From Pseudomonadota bacterium (lineage in GTDB: Bacteria; Pseudomonadota; Alphaproteobacteria; Rhizobiales; Beijerinckiaceae): a stretch of 17,422 nucleotides of DNA. Shown here one piece after another: positions 15,262 through 17,422 of this stretch. The stretch spans positions 1 through 17,422 of the forward strand of contig JAEWKH010000050.1 of NCBI GenBank assembly GCA_023386155.1. The letters run 5' to 3'. The notes beneath the pieces were generated by a model. That model saw only the letters and a program-made list of their open reading frames with translations. It made no database searches and was not told where the DNA came from. The first letter of the stretch is position 1, and each line of letters starts with the position of its first letter. The position numbers and the translations under genes are program-made.

Positions 15262-15798
15262 CCGCTACTTCCACTTATCTAATCGAGACTGACATCTGCA
15301 AGGTGCCCGCCTAAGACCGCGTCGATGCGAATTCACGGCGGGGGAAACTCGTCGATCGAGGGCAGGAACACTCGGCATTCCCGGCGGTATTTCGCCTGGG
15401 TCCGCTCAATCTGTCGCCTGGATCGATCCAACGCCTCGCGCAGGCGCTCCGGGCTCAGCGGAACGCGCGACTTAAGACGCGCGTGTGCCTTTACAACACT
15501 GGATCCGCCTTTACAACATCCGGGTTGAGGCGGGGCAGGTCTGCGGCAAGGCAGGGGCGGCATCGTGGCCCCCCGAAACCCAGGCGCAAATGGCCCCCTT
15601 CCGATGGAGCTACCCCCGAAAGGCGTCTGGCGCTGGGGCCGCGCCCGACTAAACTGTTTCTATCGCGGGTGAAGCAGGCGACGACGAGGAACCACCTTGC
15701 TCGGCGGCGGGGCAGCACCGTCCCACCCGCTCCATTTCTCAGGCTCGCCCACGCGACGAGACCTCAGGCACCCACATGCAGCGATCAAGTCCTGCCTT
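15262..15798. other. Gene-poor stretch with possible insertion-sequence end
   Basis: I see no gene here that I would call with confidence. Two features stand out. The 12-base word GCCTTTACAACA occurs twice as a direct repeat with a 20-base period (15487-15498 and 15507-15518). A GTGGCCCCC / ATGGCCCCC pair follows at 15566-15574 and 15591-15599. Multiple short repeats near the ends are a habit of IS21-family elements, and the second pair resembles, from memory, non-coding parts of such elements. No transposase fragment is recognisable. Nearest to rimO, 15262-15330 presumably carries its promoter, which I cannot place. Confidence 0.35.
15333..15563 (-). CDS. Possible small hypothetical protein or C-terminal gene remnant
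   Basis: This open frame would give 76 residues. The last 45 or so, from RVPLSPERLREALDRSRR to SIDEFPPP, use GC-ending codons and would form a charged amphipathic helix, so they may be genuine coding sequence. The first 30 residues run through the direct repeats at 15487-15518 and are rich in Cys, Pro and Gly, which looks non-coding. One reading is a gene tail whose front was replaced when an insertion sequence arrived; another is that the whole frame is chance. No family is recognised. Confidence 0.22.
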   Translation of the reverse strand: MPPLPCRRPAPPQPGCCKGGSSVVKAHARLKSRVPLSPERLREALDRSRRQIERTQAKYRRECRVFLPSIDEFPPP

Positions 15799-15957
15799 AG
15801 TGCATCGTGCCGGCCCTACGGGCCGCGCCAGCGACCCGTAGGGTCACGCAAGCGAAATGTAGCCCCGGTTATCCGGAGGAAAGCCGCGCTCTTCAAAGAC
15901 TGAACCATCGGATCGGATCCCAGAAGTAGGTCCATTCATGGGTCCGATGCTTTAGCG
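15799..15957 (+). repeat. Dispersed palindromic element, left copy (diverged)
   Basis: This is a diverged copy of the element at 17057-17190, in the opposite orientation. Shared blocks in order are GCATCGTGC, a GGCC...GGGCC hairpin followed by GCGCCAGCG, a CCGGTT-x-TCCG segment, and a terminal imperfect palindrome ending GGTCCGATGCTTTA-x-CGG. This copy also has an extra segment that creates a 9-base inverted repeat, CCCTACGGG (15814-15822) with CCCGTAGGG (15835-15843). It ends about 60 bases before the methyltransferase start, so it could influence that gene's leader. Confidence 0.65.
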
Positions 15958-16016
15958 GGAATCTCCTCACCCTGACGAATGAGAGAGCACAATCTGACAG
16001 CTCGGGAACTCAGACC

Positions 16017-16856
16017 ATGTTGAAGCAAACAGTCAAGGCAGTTCTGCCGGAGTCGGTTACTCACCAATACTTCGAGTTCAGAGGGAAGATCCGGCTCCAG
16101 AAAGTCCCGGTACGAACATTCGATACGAGGAACCTGCGGTCGCTTTCCTCCGTGGACCTCTCCCGCGGCTTCTCCGATCCTGAAATCGCCAAGGCATGGG
16201 ATGAGGATCACAGGGCCATCTCCACTCTCTACCGGGAGGGAGAGCTCAACATGGGCGTCAATCCCGGCGACCGACGTGCCATCTATTCTCTCGTCATGTC
16301 CCTGCGGCCCCGGCGCGTGCTCGAGATCGGCACCCATATCGGAACGTCGGCGATCTACATCGCAGCCGCGCTGCGAAGGCTGCAGGAGGGTGGAACGCTG
16401 ACGACGGTCGACATCTTCGACGTCAATGATCCCAAGCAAGGATCGTGGCGGACGGTCGGTCTTCCTAAAAGCCCTGCCGAATGTGCGAAGGAGCTCGGCT
16501 TGTCCGAGCAGATCGAGCTATATCGAGGCCTGAGCCAGGATTACATGAAGACGACGCAGGAGCGTTACGATCTGATCTTTCTCGATGGCGATCATGACGC
16601 GTGGGCCGTCTATGAGGAACTCAGCTTGGCACTGCCGATCCTTCAGAAAAACGGCGCCGTTCTTCTCCACGACTTCTATCCTGGCGGAAAGCCCATTCGT
16701 GCGAACGGGCATTCCATCGGCGGCCCTTTCCGGGCGCTCGCACGGGTTCAGAAGGAAGATCCGGCCATTCAGGTCCTTCCGCTGGGGACCCTGCCATGGG
16801 AGACGCAGCGGGGAAGCAATACGACAAGTTTGGCGCTGGTGCTGAAAGGGCGCTGA
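16017..16856 (+). CDS. Class I SAM-dependent methyltransferase (Methyltransf_24 type)
   Basis: This 279-residue protein transfers a methyl group from S-adenosylmethionine to an unknown acceptor; relatives often sit in surface-polysaccharide or natural-product clusters. SAM-binding motif I is VLEIGTHIGT (101-110), with an acidic residue at the end of the second strand (TTVDIFD, Asp132). LIFLDGDHDAWAVYEE (186-201) and AVLLHDFYPGG (214-224) are the pattern of the Methyltransf_24 and O-methyltransferase-3 families; the histidines and aspartates there could bind a metal. The first 80 residues are extra and not recognised. The ATG at 16017 has only a weak ribosome site (GGGAA). By eye its codons are less GC-biased than those of the upstream genes, and it lies alone between two inverted copies of a dispersed element, which suggests acquisition. 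A hairpin follows the stop. Confidence 0.85.
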   Translation: MLKQTVKAVLPESVTHQYFEFRGKIRLQKVPVRTFDTRNLRSLSSVDLSRGFSDPEIAKAWDEDHRAISTLYREGELNMGVNPGDRRAIYSLVMSLRPRRVLEIGTHIGTSAIYIAAALRRLQEGGTLTTVDIFDVNDPKQGSWRTVGLPKSPAECAKELGLSEQIELYRGLSQDYMKTTQERYDLIFLDGDHDAWAVYEELSLALPILQKNGAVLLHDFYPGGKPIRANGHSIGGPFRALARVQKEDPAIQVLPLGTLPWETQRGSNTTSLALVLKGR

Positions 16857-16870
16857 AATTCGTCTCGCTC

Positions 16871-16903
16871 ACCGCGCGAGGGCGAAGTTCCGCCCTCGGC
16901 GGT
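16871..16903. terminator. Hairpin after the methyltransferase gene, possible terminator
   Basis: GAGGGCG (16878-16884) pairs with CGCCCTC (16891-16897) around a 6-base loop, and ACCG/CGGT extend it outside a small internal loop. It lies 14 bases after the methyltransferase stop and 2 bases from the stop of the broken cupin gene on the other strand. No real T-tract follows, so termination is plausible rather than clear. Confidence 0.5.
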
Positions 16904-16905
16904 CC

Positions 16906-17344
16906 TTATGTTGCGAGAGTCTTGAACTCTACCCGGATGCCGCGAAAGCCGTGTGGTGCGTCAGCCGCAACCTCGATCGCATGAAGCCGCTGCGGCGGCA
17001 GACGCAGGGCGCGCGGTAGTTCAGCGCTCGTTCCGCCGGATGGAGGGATTTCATTGCCGTTAAAGCATCGGACCTAAAAGTGGAATCCACTTTTAGGTCC
17101 GATGCTCGTTCTCTTGGCTGGCGCATCGTTCTTCGCGGAAAACCGGATCCACTTTTCGCTGGCGCGGCCCTCCGGGCCCGCACGATGCGCTAGCGTCGAA
17201 GTTCCGGTAGTTCGGCCGGGCCAGCACAACCATGATGCTCGGCCAGCGGTGGTGATGAAGGCTCTCGCGTTCACCAGGGGCGACGCTGACGTCCAGCACT
17301 CTCACAGCACTGGCTTCAAAGAGGAGGTGGCCACTCCATATCAT
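16906..17344 (-). pseudogene. Small cupin-domain protein gene, interrupted by a dispersed palindromic element
   Basis: The N-terminal piece (17344 to about 17192) reads MIWSGHLLFEASAVRVLDVS, then VAPGERESLHHHRWPSIMVV and LARPNYRNFDA. This has the shape of a small cupin: L-F-E-x-x-x-V-R-V-L, P-G-x-x-E, and an H-x-H-R-W-P-S metal-site motif. The C-terminal piece (about 17060 to the TAA at 16906-16908) reads FNGNEIPPSGGTSAELPRAL, then RLPPQRLHAIEVAADAPHGF and RGIRVEFKTLAT. This matches the usual cupin ending, in which a histidine and V-E-x-x-x-x-x-x-F-x-x-I-R-V-E close the barrel. The element at 17057-17190 lies between the pieces, puts a stop at 17093-17095 into the first, and leaves them in different frames. 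The start is uncertain: ATG 17344 or GTG 17419 in this phase, while an out-of-phase ATG further upstream could mean another frameshift. Substrate unknown; the gene is very likely inactive. Confidence 0.65.
17057..17190 (-). repeat. Dispersed palindromic element, right copy, inserted in the cupin gene
   Basis: On the minus strand this reads GCATCGTGC, a GGGCCCGGAGGGCC hairpin, GCGCCAGCG, AAAAGTGGATCCGGTTTTCC, a GATGC-containing joint, then a palindrome and GCTTTAACGG. The palindrome (17065-17105) has two perfect 20-base arms around one central base. From memory, the AAAAGTGGATCCGGTTTTCC and GCATCGGACC modules recur between genes in many Rhizobiales, so this is a dispersed, non-coding, REP- or MITE-like unit. 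No transposase is present. It is the inverted, better-preserved counterpart of 15799-15957. Confidence 0.75.
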
Positions 17345-17422
17345 CGGACTCAGGCATGTGATCCTCCATGACGAGACACACGAATGATGCCATGAGGATC
17401 GGGCGCAAACTATGTCCACTCA

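Noticed and set aside
13933..15282. 449-residue plus-strand open frame opposite rimO
   Set aside because: RimO cysteines and domains are intact on the minus strand; the antisense protein is His/Asp/Leu-rich shadow sequence.
15799..15850. Hairpins near 15814-15843 as a tRNA or riboswitch
   Set aside because: The pairing does not form a cloverleaf or a known aptamer, and the segment aligns with the repeat element at 17057-17190.
17093..17419. A 108-residue protein read straight through from the cupin front half
   Set aside because: Its last 33 residues are translated from the inserted repeat element, so the product is an artefact of the disruption, although its front half is real coding sequence.

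Overview
This window looks like ordinary chromosome from a GC-rich alphaproteobacterium of the Rhizobiales (Hyphomicrobiales). Methylobacteriaceae, Microvirga or Bosea would all fit. The support is an IalB-family protein, an alphaproteobacterial-type UbiH-like monooxygenase, strongly GC-ending codons, and several intergenic palindromic repeats of a kind common in this order. The placement is inference; no rRNA or other marker is present, and I see no tRNA, rRNA or CRISPR array.

Layout. Positions 1-1891 carry the C-terminal part of Mfd, the transcription-repair coupling factor, followed by a large inverted repeat (1923-2023). Two minus-strand genes follow: a degenerate receiver-domain protein and a YejA-like peptide-binding protein without its transporter partners. 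Divergent from these is a secreted IalB-family protein with a coiled-coil tail. It meets hspQ tail to tail across a strong bidirectional terminator. An AEC-family membrane transporter then converges on a UbiH/COQ6-type FAD monooxygenase.

Positions 8413-13126 form a four-gene ABC importer operon (ATPase, two permeases, BMP-family binding protein). It is of the purine-nucleoside/basic-membrane-protein type, with overlapping permease junctions and a clear terminator. Next come pncA (nicotinamidase) and, converging on it, rimO (ribosomal protein S12 methylthiotransferase). The importer could feed nucleosides to the cell, and PncA would recycle nicotinamide; a joint role is only suggested by proximity.

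The last 2.1 kb (15262-17422) is different. It is gene-poor and repeat-rich, and holds what may be the end of an old insertion sequence, a lone SAM-dependent methyltransferase with less biased codons, and two diverged copies of one ~140-160 bp palindromic element in opposite orientations bracketing that gene. The right-hand copy appears to have landed inside a small cupin gene: the N-terminal half lies on one side, the C-terminal half on the other, in different frames. This is the most notable observation. I found no convincing undescribed defence, secretion or biosynthetic system.
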